From Nageia nagi (taxonomy: Eukaryota; Pinophyta), in NCBI GenBank assembly GCA_050084985.1, contig JBITNC010000001.1, positions 213,962,001-214,026,000 of the forward strand: 64,000 nt of DNA, read 5' to 3'. Below, one piece after another: positions 48,733 through 61,343 of this stretch (position 1 is its first letter; every line of letters begins with the position of its first letter). A model generated the notes under the pieces. That model made no database searches and had not been told where the DNA came from. It saw nothing but the letters and a program-made list of their open reading frames with translations. The position numbers were made by a program, and so were the translations under genes.

Positions 48733-49190
48733 ATGAGACATGAAAAACATAGATTTGACCATAAGTTTCATGTGGGAGACCATGTTTCATTACATCTTAG
48801 TAAGGATAGGTTGCAAGGACCAACCATGAAGTTGAAGCCCATAAAGTATGGACCATTTGAGATTATAGAGCAAGTATGTGAGAATTCTTTTAGATTGAAT
48901 CTATCAAAATATATAAACATTTATTTAGTTATGAATGTGAAACATTTAAAATTATATGATTCATATATATTTACTAAAGATGAAGCAAGTTTAGAATATA
49001 TTTTATCACCTCTTTATGACTTAGCTCCTAATACTATGGATGAACTTAAAGAGGATTCCATATTACAAAAGAAGGTTCATCCTATAAGAAGATGTAAGGT
49101 AGATATATGGTTGGTTGGATTGAAGGGATAGAAGCTAATAAAGCCTAGTGAATGGACAAGTCCAGGGTTGGAGAGTTGTTTCCTCATCTA
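48733..49190 (+). pseudogene. Element F integrase C-terminus with chromodomain trace
   Basis: The open piece 48733-49131 reads FHVGDHVSLHLSKDRL, LKPIKYGPFEIIEQVCENSF and VMNVKHLKLYD, the usual end of chromovirus integrases (VGD-V-L-L, GPF, FNV-DL). It is followed by RRCKVDIWLVGLKG, then a stop, then KPSEWT, which looks like the core of a chromodomain (R-G-K-YLVKWKGY---TWE) after decay. Chromodomains steer insertion to marked chromatin in this group. The rest of F is not recognisable in the window. Confidence 0.75.
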
Positions 49191-50032
49191 TGCATTGGTG
49201 GGACCAAATGCCTTATCAATAGGGAAGTGTGATTCAAATTGGATCACATCAAGTTATTATCTCTAGGAGAAGTACTCATTCTAGAGGTATCTATGCTTGG
49301 ATATAGATCAAAGACTAAATCTAGAGTTATTCAATGATAAATACCATGATGTTAATAGTATGAATTTAATATTTTTATGTCATTAAAGAAATGCATCTTG
49401 ATGATTTAGTAGAGGAATTTGAAGGGACATTAGTGTTTTAGTAGCTAAAAGGTTTAAGGTCATCAACTAATAGCTTGGAGATATTTTTAGTCTTATTTAA
49501 ATATGTGCTTCTCTCTTTATTTTAAAATGGATTTTTATAGAGTTTTTTTAGGATTTTGGGATTATAAGGATTTGAAGTAAGATAAAGAATCATTCTATAA
49601 TTTTTGTAGTTCTAAAGTTATTCTTCTTGTTGTAGGAGATTGTAATCCTATTTTAGGAGATGGTATTGCCATTATTTTAATGTTATTTCTATATATGTAT
49701 CTAATATTATAATTTCCATATATAATAAGAAGAGAAGGCTCTAATTCCATGCTAGATTATCCCGTACAAGGTGAACTAGGGTAAATCATTGTATCAATAT
49801 TTTTATTTGTGTTTGAGATTATTAGTTTATAATTTTACATTTTTCAATTTCAAATTTATATACAAGTTGATAGGTCTCATAATGGTGAACTTGTTTTTGT
49901 TTAAATCTAGATGTGAGGATCCAAGTATGCTATAATAATTTAGTGATTATGGATCACTAGGTTAGTGTTGATTGGTATAACGTAATCATGAAAGGTTTGG
50001 TCTAGTTGAGTTCTACATTTCCCATAATAGTA
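49191..50032. other. 840 bp after element F, possible LTR of E
   Basis: No gene seen. If element D inserted at the inner end of E's 5' LTR (see E), this stretch would hold part of that LTR. It could also be the 3' end of F. I see no repeat partner inside the window that would decide. Confidence 0.4.
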
Positions 50033-51788
50033 TGTTCCTTGAAAGAGAAGAAGGTGATGGGAATGTGCTCATGTTGGTTTTCTTCTCAATATTTGGGTTA
50101 TAGGTTGGTCCTTATCTATTGTAAAGGTTAAAAGAAATAGGAAATATATAAAAAGGTTGAAAGTAATAGGAAAGAGATAAACACATTAAGCTAAACTTAA
50201 ACAATCTATAACCAAGATTGAGAATAGCAAGCTATCTTAGTCTTGGGGTATCATAATCACAATACATAGCCAATATTTAAGGTAACATCTCATACATAAT
50301 ATTCACAAAAAGGTAATAATAACCACTTATTATAGAGGAAAAAACATTATCAACTAGCATTATCATATATAGAAGCATCTTATAGACATAGGCAAATTTG
50401 TTAGAATGTTTGACCTTTTGGACTTACAATAGTCCATTATATATACATTTGTTTTCCTTTATGGGTAGTTGTCTATCATTAATATACATAAATACTCTTT
50501 TTGATTTAAAGTACTAGTGAAAACTATTTACATTTAAAATTACAACTATGTTTGATTACATAATAAATAAGTATGAACAAACCCATAGTCTTGAAATTTG
50601 AATTTTCTAAACCATTATAGATCAAGCTATAATATCTTTGATCTATTGTTAACTACTATCTCTTAGCTTTGTAGCTAATTAAATATGCACTTATTTGTAA
50701 ACTTGATTGGTACTATCCAACATTATACTCTATTAGTAGCTATCTACTCATCTACAACCATTAATAATCAGCACTATATTCCTAGTTGCATGAAATAATG
50801 GGGGTAGTGATCTATATAATTTTGAAATTCAAGAACTTGTTGCTATTATGTGAAAGTAAGTCATAGTATACACATTAATAGAGCCCCAAGGGTCAAATAT
50901 TTAATATTAAGTGGACCCAAAAGTTACTTCTATCCATTCTTATCTTAGTTGAGCAAGTTCTATTTCCTTTGGTAGGTTTTTAGTACCCAAGGATTTTGGG
51001 TATAATGTATGATGTCATCATTCAAAATTGGTAGACCTTGTTTGATTACCTTCATGTATGATCTCTTACTAAATATAGATAGAATTGGTAATATAATAAT
51101 CCCTACCATTATTCATTCCAATACCTACTAATTTTAACCAAAGATTCTAGCTTTATCATTCAAAATTGGTAGATTGTAACTTGTTTCTCTTTGAAATATT
51201 ACTAGCCATTATTTGTTCTAGATCCTACTAATTTTAACCAAAAATGATGATGTCATCTATGAAAATCAATGGGTTGTATTTCATGTTCTTAAGACATCTC
51301 CTATTAGTGTTTGGTACATAGTTGGGAATTATTTTGACAAAGGGTAGGTTTTACTACCCATGAATAATATGGACTTGACCCAAACTTATATTTTACAATG
51401 ACTCCTAGACATAAAATAATAACTCTTGGAATAATAATTTATAATGACTCCTAGACTCATATTTTTCAATGACTCCCAAACATAAAATAATAACTCCTAG
51501 ACTCATATTTTATAATGACTCCCATACATAAAATAATAACTCCTACACTCATATTTTATAATGACTCCTAGACATAAAACAATAACTCTAGACTCATATT
51601 TTAGGTATTGACAACATCCAAAAATTTTAGATTGAACTTGAAATTTAAAAAAGGGCATACACATGTGAAAGGGAAAGAAGAGGGGATAATTAAGAAATAT
51701 CTATTTGAAAATAATAAAAGAATCAAATGTGTTAGAGCATTACCCTTCCAGTACCCTAAATTTAGAGTGTAATTCAAAAAAGAATACA
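50033..51788 (-). repeat. Element D left LTR
   Basis: Matches 61344-63216 from TTCCTTGAAAGAG onward. Near 51360-51605 a unit of about 60 bp (GACTCCTAGACATAAAATAA) is repeated four or five times; the partner LTR has a looser version at 62880-63150. On the minus strand TATATATA near 50450 is a possible TATA box. The right end is placed at GAATACA by comparison with the partner and is uncertain. Confidence 0.7.
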
Positions 51789-54700
51789 ATCTTGTAGTAG
51801 CTCTTTAGGGTCTCTTCCTATGAGAGAACAAAACCCTTTATTTATTGCTCCCATTGGTTGGCTTAGATTATGCCTTTGTAGGAATCTTTGGTGGGGGCAC
51901 AAGTTTTGAAGGGAGGAAGGTTTGAAGTTTTTGGTTCAACTCCTTAAGGTCTTGATAATCAACTTATGACAAAATTAGGGAGGCTTGGATCTTGACTATA
52001 TTAGCTCTAATCCTTGTTATTATGTTTTCAAACATCATAGCATGTAGAAATCTCATAATTACCTCCTAAGCAAGTTCATTTAACTATTGAATATTAGATA
52101 TTTATTTTTTAGAAAATGACTATTCAAGGAATTAGATGATATATGCCACCTAATTAGTAGCACTACCTTGTACATCTTACTCCTCCCATAATTTAGGAGA
52201 TTTTAATTCAATCAAATAATTAAAAAATTTATTGATAAAACCCAACTATGTATTAAGCTAGTGTTTATTAATCTCCATATTGTAAACCAAATTTTGGAGT
52301 TCACATACATCCTAGATTCTCCTCAAGTATGATTTTCTTAGTCGAAGAGTGATAGCAGTTATATCTTTTTTAGTTAAGGCTTTTAGCTATCTCTACATCC
52401 TCTCAACTATTGACCTAGGTATTTTTAAGGCCAATTGGTGAAGAGTATTTTATTTATTAAACTTCTTTATGGGTTGATATGTTTGATCTTTTAATAATTG
52501 TAAGTGTGATAAAGCCATCATTTTTACTCTAACTTGCTCTAACAAGGTCTTCGTAAAAACTTTTATGAGTAGCAATAATTTTGTATTATCATCATTAAGT
52601 ACCTTATTGGATTCCATTATCCTTTTTAGTTCTACCTCAACTTATTTGGCTTTTTGGTTATCTATTATTGCAACTTGAGCCTTAAGATCCTGAATTAATT
52701 TATTTGCATCTTCTAATTTATCCTTTTTTCCTTCTAGACCATTCTCAAATTCTAATTTCTACTTATCAAGCTTTACAAGTATTTCTTTATTTTTGTTATA
52801 TAATCCTATGATTATTTTTTCTTAAGGGAGAAATATTTTCTATATTGATATATCTTTTTATTTAATTTATCTATCTTAGCTTCCATAGCCTGTAGACTTT
52901 TACTAGCTACCATTGAAGTTTTTATAAGGATTCTAGACTAATCTATAGCAGAGGCACTCTGCATATTTACATCAATAATAGCCATGGGTGCAATATCCAA
53001 TTATCCCTCTTTGAAATACATTTGTATGATTTTAATATCTCCTATTTTTGTTACCTTGCTCAAAATTTTGTATTATTTCTCTAGGAGAATAGGAGGTTTA
53101 TTGATAAAAGTTGTCCAATAAATTGGCTCTACAACTTGTGTGGAAAAATTAGATTTAATCTCTTTTTGAGAGGTATTAGGAATTAAATAATGTTGAGGGG
53201 TACCTACACCTGATGTAGATGCTATGATCTACCACTTAGGGTATGGTTTCTTTGCAAGTTTTGTCTCTATATATTCTTCTTCTTTTTTTACCTTTTCCTT
53301 CCTCTCCTCTTCATTACTCTCCTCTTCATTTGCAAACTTATCCATTGGGCTAGAATCCTCTTTCCTTCTAGATTAATCATCATCATCACCATCCAATTTG
53401 CCTTTAGGTGTAGCTATCATAGAACCACTTGTAGCAAGAACATTCCCTTCACCTTATTGAGTTGTTATCTTTTCCTTTTCTAGGGGATCTTCTTGAACAT
53501 TAACATCTATATCCTATAAGGAGTTTATATTTTGCTTAGCTTGGTCCCTTGCACTTATTTAGTTATTTAAGTAGCCAAAGGTAAAGCTCTTTATGATCTA
53601 GAGTGAGTAGTGTGAGGTTTCTTTGCCAACCATTCTTCCATTTCTAGGGTTTATTTTTTTGAGTGAGGGTTTGAATTCTTCTTCTCTTTTTGGAGAAGAA
53701 TCTTGATATGTATTAGTATCTTTTGGCTAATCTTGCCTACCTATTTTAGTTGACTCTTTTGAGGTAGATGATTCTCCAACTTCCATTCTTATGGCCCTTA
53801 TTACTAATTTTCCTTGGAAATTAGGTAGAAGTGGTTGGTTTAACTCCAATAAGGGGTCTTCATTGTACTCTAATTCTCAATATCTTTCATATCCAAATTT
53901 ACAAATAACTCATTTTTAATTTGATGAATCTTTATTGTATACTCAAATCAAAATTCTATGAAATAATGAACTTATTTGGTCCCCAACCCAAATCTATCAA
54001 TTGAGAGAGAACATAGGGAAAAATCTTACCACCTATTTTCCACCTTTCTATATTTTTTTACCCCTTCAAGGGTTATATAGGCTTTATTTAAAGGTGAAAA
54101 TTCCCACTCAAGGTACAATTCAACCTCTTGTTTAGTTTTATTAATAAAATACTCCATATGAGGCCTATGCTCATGGGCAAAGCATGGGTGCATTTTGCCT
54201 AATTTTATATTTTTCTTTTATTTCCCCTAAATGGTCATACATCTAAGGGGCTTCTAACATATCTACTTTATAATTCTGAATAATTAAATATGCTATACTA
54301 TCTTTACAACCTACTTTGAACAAAGTAAAATTTTTAGTAGTAGCTAGTATATTTATAATGGATTTGAAACTACCTCCAGATCCATATTTATTTTTTATGG
54401 TACGTATTTTCCTACCCATATCTATATAATATAAATAAGGTATTACATATTTGGGCAATAAAAAAGGTTTCTCAAAATACCCATAACTTATGATCATAGT
54501 GCAATTTTTTAGAAAATACCAATCACTAATTTTATTTCCTCCTTGTGGCTTCCAGATAGTGCTTCTACATAGCCTACTATGGAGCTTCCTAGATATCATC
54601 TATATTACTATCACAAAGAATTTATCAATAAAATTGTAGTAGGAGCCATGCAACTTAGTTAATACTAGGACCTTCAAATTGATTGGGACTGGTCTGACTT

Positions 54701-55599
54701 GCTAGTTCAATTTCTAATCTATCTTTGGTAAGCTTATTAAGGTCTTGAGCTGAGAGCCACCAAAGATATGAAGAATACCTTAAATCTAATTTTTTAATTC
54801 TAAAAAGGCACCTTTTTATTTCATTAGAGATGAATGTGGGGAAATCATAGCACATGTGCACTTTAGTAATATTATAAGCCATACACACCATAGCTTCATT
54901 TGCTTCAATCTAGGTTTTCTTTTCCAAGATAATATGTAATACCTACAGCACCTTTTGGTTTAGATATTTCTCAAATAGGGCAATTTCATAGCTAAAGTGG
55001 AGCTTTGTAGTTCTAGGGCCTAGATATCTTTCATTAATCCACTTAATCATGTCATCATTTCTATAAAAATAATTCCTTTACTTTTTCAAATCTATCTATT
55101 TCTTCAAATGGAAAGTCTAGCCTGTGGGTACTACAAATGCTTGCATAATAAAATCTAGAGAATAGTTAAGAATAAGTTCAAGCTTGGGCTCAAAGCCCTC
55201 TTCCTATTATCAGTCCTTGAAAACCATAACTTCATACCCCTTGTGATTAAGCCTATATGCCACTAAATACAATATCTTAAGGTAAGATAAAGACTCATAG
55301 GGCACAAAATACATAAGCCCTTGGTCTATCATCACATCTCTCTTTGACTATGCTAAATATTTTCCTTTACCTAGAATTTCAAGATGGATGTGTTGCAAAA
55401 GGATTTGATTAGGGTTATCCCTCCATGTATCCATGTGATAGATTACCCCCATCTTGGTCCAATTTACCCCAAGAGCATTCTTGAGGTATTTATTTTGAAT
55501 GGCCATCAAATTGGGATTTGTTTTCTCAACTTTAGTAGTGGTTGATGGTTTAGAAGCCATCATGGTATCAGTGACTTTCTTAGAACCCTTGGTTTGCAT
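51789..55599 (-). pseudogene. Element D ORFx (decayed)
   Basis: Start near 55599 (MQTKGSKKVTDTMMASKPST). Words shared with B's ORFx are GLMYFVPY (about 55320, B: GLMYFIPH) and ISDWYFLKNCTMIISYGYFE (54530-54470, B: RDWFFTEEGTFIRLYGFYGA). An acidic simple-sequence zone lies at 53280-53400 and a K/L/I-rich coiled-coil-like zone at 52480-52960, in the same order as in A and B. The frame is heavily broken. It is the third independent copy of this unknown protein in the window, and the most diverged. Confidence 0.55.
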
Positions 55600-56047
55600 T
55601 TAGGACTTGAAATCTACACTATAGGATTCTAAAACTTTGTACTCTCTATAATGATTTAGCTTAATGAACTCTAAACTCTATTTTATTAGGAACTCTAATG
55701 CTAAAAAATGACTAAGTGTTGAGTGAGGGAGTAAACCAAGCTTTTTGCTTACCTAAGTAAATGGCATCCATTAATGGTAGTAAATGTGTTGGGTATCAAA
55801 AATCACACTATAACATGAATTGGTAGGCTACAACTTTGAAAATATGAACTAAAGCATGCCAAATTTAAATCAAATTAAGGCATGATGTTTAAATTAGATA
55901 TAAGTAAATATAGTTTTGAATGTTACAATCCTAATTGATGTCTTATCAAAGTATCAATATCGATATCATGCCATGCCTAGTTAAGAATGAACATTAATGG
56001 TTACCTACCATATTAGGGATCATGTTAGACCTAAAGAATATACAAAT

Positions 56048-56066
56048 TATATATATATATATATAC

Positions 56067-56115
<49 letters not shown>

Positions 56116-56130
56116 TTATATATATATTTT
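56048..56130. repeat. (AT)n/(TA)n microsatellite
   Basis: Two AT runs separated by ACAAATT, followed by TATG repeats, just downstream of D's integrase in the coding direction. B has an AT run in a similar place relative to its genes. Confidence 0.9.
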
Positions 56131-56279
56131 ATTACTCAATAATATTTTAAATAGATCCCATTAACTAGGATAGGTAGTTGATTATACCTTAATTGTAGCA
56201 GTTTAAAGTCATATGTATTTATTGCTATTTTAATACTAATTATATCTACCCATAATGCATAATATAATTATATATGCCA

Positions 56280-56770
56280 TTGTTTGGGATTACCTTTAAT
56301 TATCCTTTTGATGATCCTAGTCAGGTTCTTATTAGTTAATTCAACTAAGCCATTACCTTGTAGGTAATAATTTGAAGAAAATAATCAATATATCCCACAC
56401 TCAATAATAAAGTTTGATATGTTTTCTCTAAAATCTATAGGACCATTATATAAGATAATTATTTATGGTATTCCAAAGAAAGTGATTATCTTTTCTATCA
56501 TTTCTATCATAGTCTCTTGATTTGCATTCTTGCATGTATTGGCCTTTGACCATATACTAAAATAGTCTATTACAGTTAGGATGAATTTATGACTTACTAA
56601 GAAATTTAGATTTATGATACCAATGAAGTCCATACCCCACTATTGGAAAGGTTCCTCAACTATCACATGTTTAAGAGGTATAATAGCTAATCTTCTATTT
56701 CTAACAAATCTACTACATTTATCACACTCCTAGGCAATCTTAAATGAATCATGAAATATGGTAGGCCAAT
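56280..56770 (-). pseudogene. Element D integrase core fragment
   Basis: Aligns base by base with B's integrase: the stretch matching B's PNSSSRHKFILT is at about 56590, the second Asp region at about 56450 and SSNYYPQGNGL-like sequence at about 56370-56340. No open frame longer than a few dozen codons remains. The C-terminal domain is not found, perhaps lost where the microsatellite now lies. Confidence 0.72.
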
Positions 56771-57637
56771 AATACCTAGCTTGTAATATTTTTGCTATGG
56801 TAGTTGGTCCACTATAATACCCATTAGAGAATCCATAATGAAATTCATGTAATAATCCTTTTGGATTCATTATGAGTTACACATCTTAATAGGGTTTGAT
56901 TAAAAAATTTTCTATAAAGATGGTCATCTATCATCACAAATTTCAAGGTGTGCAATCTAAATCTCTTTTTTTGCAATCTATCCATAGATTTAGAACATCT
57001 TTTGGTTTGAAAATAGAATATAGTTTTCTTAATCCAATCACTTTCTTCATTACTTAATTGCTAATCCTCCATAATAGCAATCAAGTATGAAGCTTTGGCT
57101 ATATTTTCACATAGATATTAACCATTAATTAGTTTAGTTGGTTTGATTTATATATCATATTTCATTATTTCGGTAATACAACTAGTTCACCCAAATCTCC
57201 TTGTATAATATATTTTCTCACATTTGGATGGATAGTAAATACAAGGATTTTATTGTGGGACACATAGTGCTTAAATTTCTTGAGTCCTTTCATAATGGAA
57301 AACACTTACTTTTCAATAAATGAGCACCTTTTTGGTATTGATGTAGTGTTTTACTATGAAAAGCAATTAGATCTTTTTCCTTGTCATATTTTTATGTTAG
57401 AATAGCAAAAATGCTTTGCTCTACTTCATATCCATACATGATAAAGTCTTTTATCATATTAGGTTTCTTAAGTACCAAATCTTATGTTATAGCCTTTTTT
57501 ATTTCATGAAAAGCTAGCTTTGCTTCATGTGACCAATAAAATACACCATCCTTTTTTAAAATTTAAGTTATTGGGAATATACTTTTTGAAAAATCATTGA
57601 TGAATTTTCTATTAAAATTGATTTGAACAAGAAATTA
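56771..57637 (-). pseudogene. Element D RNase H and connection remnant
   Basis: Between RT and integrase, in the usual place. On the minus strand the words matching B's PDVRSYVMQ (here near 57230-57200) and KEAF (near 57520) can be followed with frame breaks. Heavily decayed. Confidence 0.6.
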
Positions 57638-58375
57638 TTATAAGGCCTTTTTGTTGGAAGGTAATGGTAATACTTCAATAGCTTTCACTCTATTTGTATC
57701 AATTGCTAATTTTTTTTTTGAAACAACATGTCCAAGTAATTTTCTTTGGTTTACCATAAAAATATACTTTTTGGGATTAATTGAGATCCCAAATTTTACA
57801 TACTTTTCAAACACTTGTCTAAGGTGATGTAGATGATTTTTTCTACTTTTAGAAAATACTATGATATCATCTAGGTAGACCAAAATGATTTTGATTATTA
57901 AATCTCCAAATGCATAGTCCATGGCTCTTTCAAAGGTATCTATAGCATTAAAAAGACCAAAATCTATTCTTTAAAAACAAAATGTACTCCATTTAGTTGT
58001 AAATGTAATTTTGTATTGATCCTCATCTTTCACCTAGATCTGATTAAATCCTAAGTAGCCATCAATCATTGAAAAGCAATAAGCTTTTACTACTATGTGT
58101 AGATTTATTCCATGGGAGGAAGAGGATAGTTATCCTTGAGAGATACATGGTTGAGATTTCTAAAATTTACACATAATCTAATCCCCCCATTCTTCTTTCT
58201 AAAAGGAACTAGATTTGCAACCTAGAAGGAATGCTTGATAGGAAATATTATCTTTGAATTAAGCAATTTGATCAATTCTTATTTCATGGTTTCTTCTATC
58301 TTTATGTTGAGTATCCTTTATTTATATCTAAATGGTTTGACATCTAGTTCAAGCTCTATCATATGTATTTATAAT
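57638..58375 (-). pseudogene. Element D reverse transcriptase, 5' end joined to rDNA
   Basis: The open piece 57922-57638 reads MDYAFGDLIIKIILVYLDDI, then VFEKYVKFGISINPKKYIFM and NQRKLLGHVVSKKKLAIDTN, including the catalytic YLDD. Upstream the frame continues, broken, with VSLKDNYPLPPME near 58150-58100 and KKNGGIRLCVNFRNLNH near 58205-58155, up to about 58375. There the gypsy match stops and 18S rRNA sequence begins on the same strand. The protease, RVT_3 RNase H and gag found in A and B are absent. Confidence 0.85.
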
Positions 58376-58379
58376 GGAC

Positions 58380-59393
58380 ATGCACCACCACTCATAGAAT
58401 TAAGAAAGAGCTCTCAATCTATCAATCCTTACTATGAATTGGCTTGGTAAGTTTTCCCATGTTTAGTCAAATTAAGCTACATGCTTCACTCCTAGTGGTT
58501 CTATTCCATCAATTCCTTTAAGTTTCAATGTTGGCACCATAATACCCATAGAACCTAAACACTCTTATTTCTCAAAAGGTATCAATAGATTCCTTAGAGG
58601 AACATCTACCAATCCCTAGTTTGTATCATTTATGGTTGAGACTAGAATAATTTTTTATCATCTTTGAACCCCCAATTTTCATTCTTGGTTAATGAAAATA
58701 TCCTCAAAAAATGCTCTTGTAGTGGTTTGTATTTCATAAATCTAAGAATTTCACCTCTAATAATGAAATAGAAATGCCCTTGATAGTATTTATTAATCAT
58801 TACTTTGGTCCCATAGGCCAATGGAATAGGAATGAACTCTTATCATGTTATTAAATGCTAATGGATTTAAATTGTAGTCATTACAATTACCAAACTCTAA
58901 GATCCCAATATTATTATTTACTTTAGTACCTCCATATGTGAGGATTAGGTAATTTACATGCCTATTTCTTTCCTTGTATGTGCTAACCATTTCTTATGTT
59001 CCCTCTCTAATATTAAACCCTAATTCTCTATAGCTTATCACCACCATGGTAGGCCTCTATCCTATCATCAAAAGTTGATAGGGTAGAAATTTAGATGAAG
59101 TATTTCTAGTAACATAGCTATGTAATCCATCAAGTTATCATGAATCATTAGATAAATAGGTGAACCTACACTAACCTTTTATCTAATAAATGCATCCCTT
59201 TCAAGAGTCAGGATTTGGTACACATATTATCTCTAGAATTAATATGGTTATTTAAGTAATAAGGTACCATAAAATAACCTATAATTAATTTAATGAGACA
59301 TTCATAATTTCATAGTCTAAAATAGTTCACACTAAGACATGTATGTCTTAATATTTGATACAAGCATATGATTACTAATAGGATCAACTAGGG
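58380..59393 (-). pseudogene. 18S rRNA pseudogene fragment, heavily deaminated
   Basis: The minus strand follows plant 18S rRNA from its first bases. At 59393 it starts CCTAGTTGATCCTATTAGTA, matching the CCTGGTTGATCCTGCCAGTA start, then ATCATATGCTTGT, ATGCATTTATTAGATAAAAG, GTAGGATAG-like GATAGGATAGAGGCCTACCA, GAGGTGAAATTCTTAGATTT and GAGTGGTGGTGCATG at the left end. Roughly 300 bp in the V4 region is missing: at about 58862 the sequence jumps from AATTTAAATC to CATTAGCATT. The 3' part of the gene beyond the GGTGGTGCATG region is lacking and the sequence continues as gypsy RT. Nearly all differences from 18S are C-to-T or G-to-A. It cannot be functional. Confidence 0.93.
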
Positions 59394-59549
59394 AGCCACT
59401 AATCCCCTTAGATGGATGGTAGGTCCTTCATAGATCCCACCACATCGATCTATTTAGAGATAGCATAATGTAACCCACCCATACTTTGCATAAAAAATGG
59501 TCTACACTTACTAATTTTGATAGACACTAAGTACTACATAATAAGGGGG
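59394..59549 (-). other. Possible 5' external transcribed spacer remnant
   Basis: Short stretch directly upstream of the 18S start on the minus strand, before the tandem repeats. By position it should derive from the 5' transcribed spacer; I have no sequence signature to prove it. Confidence 0.4.
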
Positions 59550-60580
59550 AGCCAAGACCTTTGATTGAAGGATCATCCACTCAAATTTTTCTTTATCCTA
59601 GTATAGGATCCTTTACCCTACATCCTAAATAGATAGTCCTCTTATTCACCCCACAAGGAAGAAACCACACTATGCACATGATCCTTTACAAATGCCATTT
59701 ATTAGAATCCCATCCTAGGCTTACCCCTTATTCACATGTTGGTGTATACCTTCCTTGAAGTGCAAACTTGATCAAGTATCCCCATGATTATTGAATATAT
59801 TGATTGAAAGATCTTCAACATGGGGTTCAATTCATAGACACCTTGGGAACTTTATCTCAATATGGGGCCCTTTAGCCTACATCTTGATAATATGATCCTT
59901 ATGATCACTTAATAAGGAAGAAACTACACCATGCATGTGATCCTTTATAAATGCCACTCATGAGCATCATATCCTGGGATCACCCCCTTATGCACATGTT
60001 GATGCAAGTCTTCCTTAAAATATAACCTTGATCAAATATCCCAATGATCATTACATCCATTGATCAGAACACCACCTAAATAGGGTTTAATTTATGGATG
60101 CCCTAGGAGCTTTATCCTAATATAAGATCCTTTATCATATATCTTAATGAGGAATTCCTTATGATCATTCCATAGGAAAGAAATTTCACCATACATGTAA
60201 CCCTTTATGAATGCCACTCATGAGCATCCCATCTTGGGATCTTCCCCTATGTGCATGTTAGTTCAGGTGTTCCATGAAGCATAACCTTGATTAAGGAACC
60301 CTATTATACTTACATATATTAATTATAATACTATGACTATAAGGTTTAGTTCATAGATACCTTGGGAGCTTTATCTTATATAAACCCCTTTCTTTACCCT
60401 ATGTCCCAAGGAGACACTCCTCATGGTCACCCTTCAAGGAAGAAATTACACCATGCACATAACCCTTTATGAATACCACTCATAAGATTCTCATACTAAG
60501 ATTCCTCCTTATGTACATGTTGGTGTAATCCTTCCTTAAAGCCCAACCTTGATCAATTATTGCAACTAAGAATGCCATAA
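59550..60580 (-). repeat. Four tandem repeats of 259-260 bp, probably rDNA intergenic spacer subrepeats
   Basis: The word TTTATC with its surroundings recurs at 59592, 59851, 60111 and 60370, giving periods of 259, 260 and 259 bp. Each unit contains a CCTTTA-ATGCCACTCATGAGCAT-like part, CCTTATGCACATGTTGGTG, and CCTTGATCAA. The array is upstream of the 18S start in the transcription direction, where intergenic spacers carry subrepeats in many plants. Assignment to rDNA rests on this position. Confidence 0.75.
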
Positions 60581-61343
60581 GAAATAAAAAGATGGTGAGG
60601 GACAAAAATGCTTTGAAATGTAAGAGATAAGCATGATCAATTGATATCAAGTATTAGGCACTACATACATGTATTTGAAACCTTATGTATCATGGGATAA
60701 ACCATGTGATGGACAATATGTGTCAAAACCCATGTCTAACTCTATCTAACAATGCATGAACCTAATTTGTAATATGGTTAATTAGGTAGCTCACCTACAT
60801 CATGGAAAATGACCAAGTTGGACACCTCTAAATCTCATTTTCTCTCATATTATTAAGTAAGAATTTAATAAGCATGCATTTCTAATGGTCCATAAGGATC
60901 CATTCTAACCTAAACATGGCATGTAATTAATGTCTAAAGAATAAATCTAGCTAACATTAAACTTTTAACATAAGTACATGTTTTCCAATGGTTGGTACTT
61001 GGAAAATAAGGTTTTAGTAGACATTGATAGACCTAGTCATGACCCAAGGCCAAGGTTTAGCTTGATTGAATAAATTATAGACCACCATATCACTATTCAT
61101 ACCTAAGATTCTATGCATTTAAGAATGGGAAGCATCATATAAAGAGGGTGAATGGGGTATGTATTAAGGGGAATGTAAGAGAAGGATCCATATGGTATAC
61201 TATTGGCATTGAGCATGTTTCCAAGCCATCACTACATTAGGCATCCATAATGCTCTCCATGGAATCACATAGTAACATGAACATCAATCAATTATGGTAC
61301 ATTATTAGTAAACCCTAAATCATAATACATCTATTGATCAATA
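60581..61343. other. Spacer between the 260-bp repeats and the D-type LTR
   Basis: No gene or known repeat seen. It may be more rDNA intergenic spacer or element D leader sequence. The primer-binding word found next to the LTRs of A, B and E is not present at its left-of-61344 place. Confidence 0.45.

Noticed and set aside
58793-58990. Open reading frame of 65 codons on the minus strand within element D, first taken as part of pol
   Set aside because: The DNA is 18S rRNA gene sequence (matches on both sides of the V4 deletion), so the reading frame is accidental.
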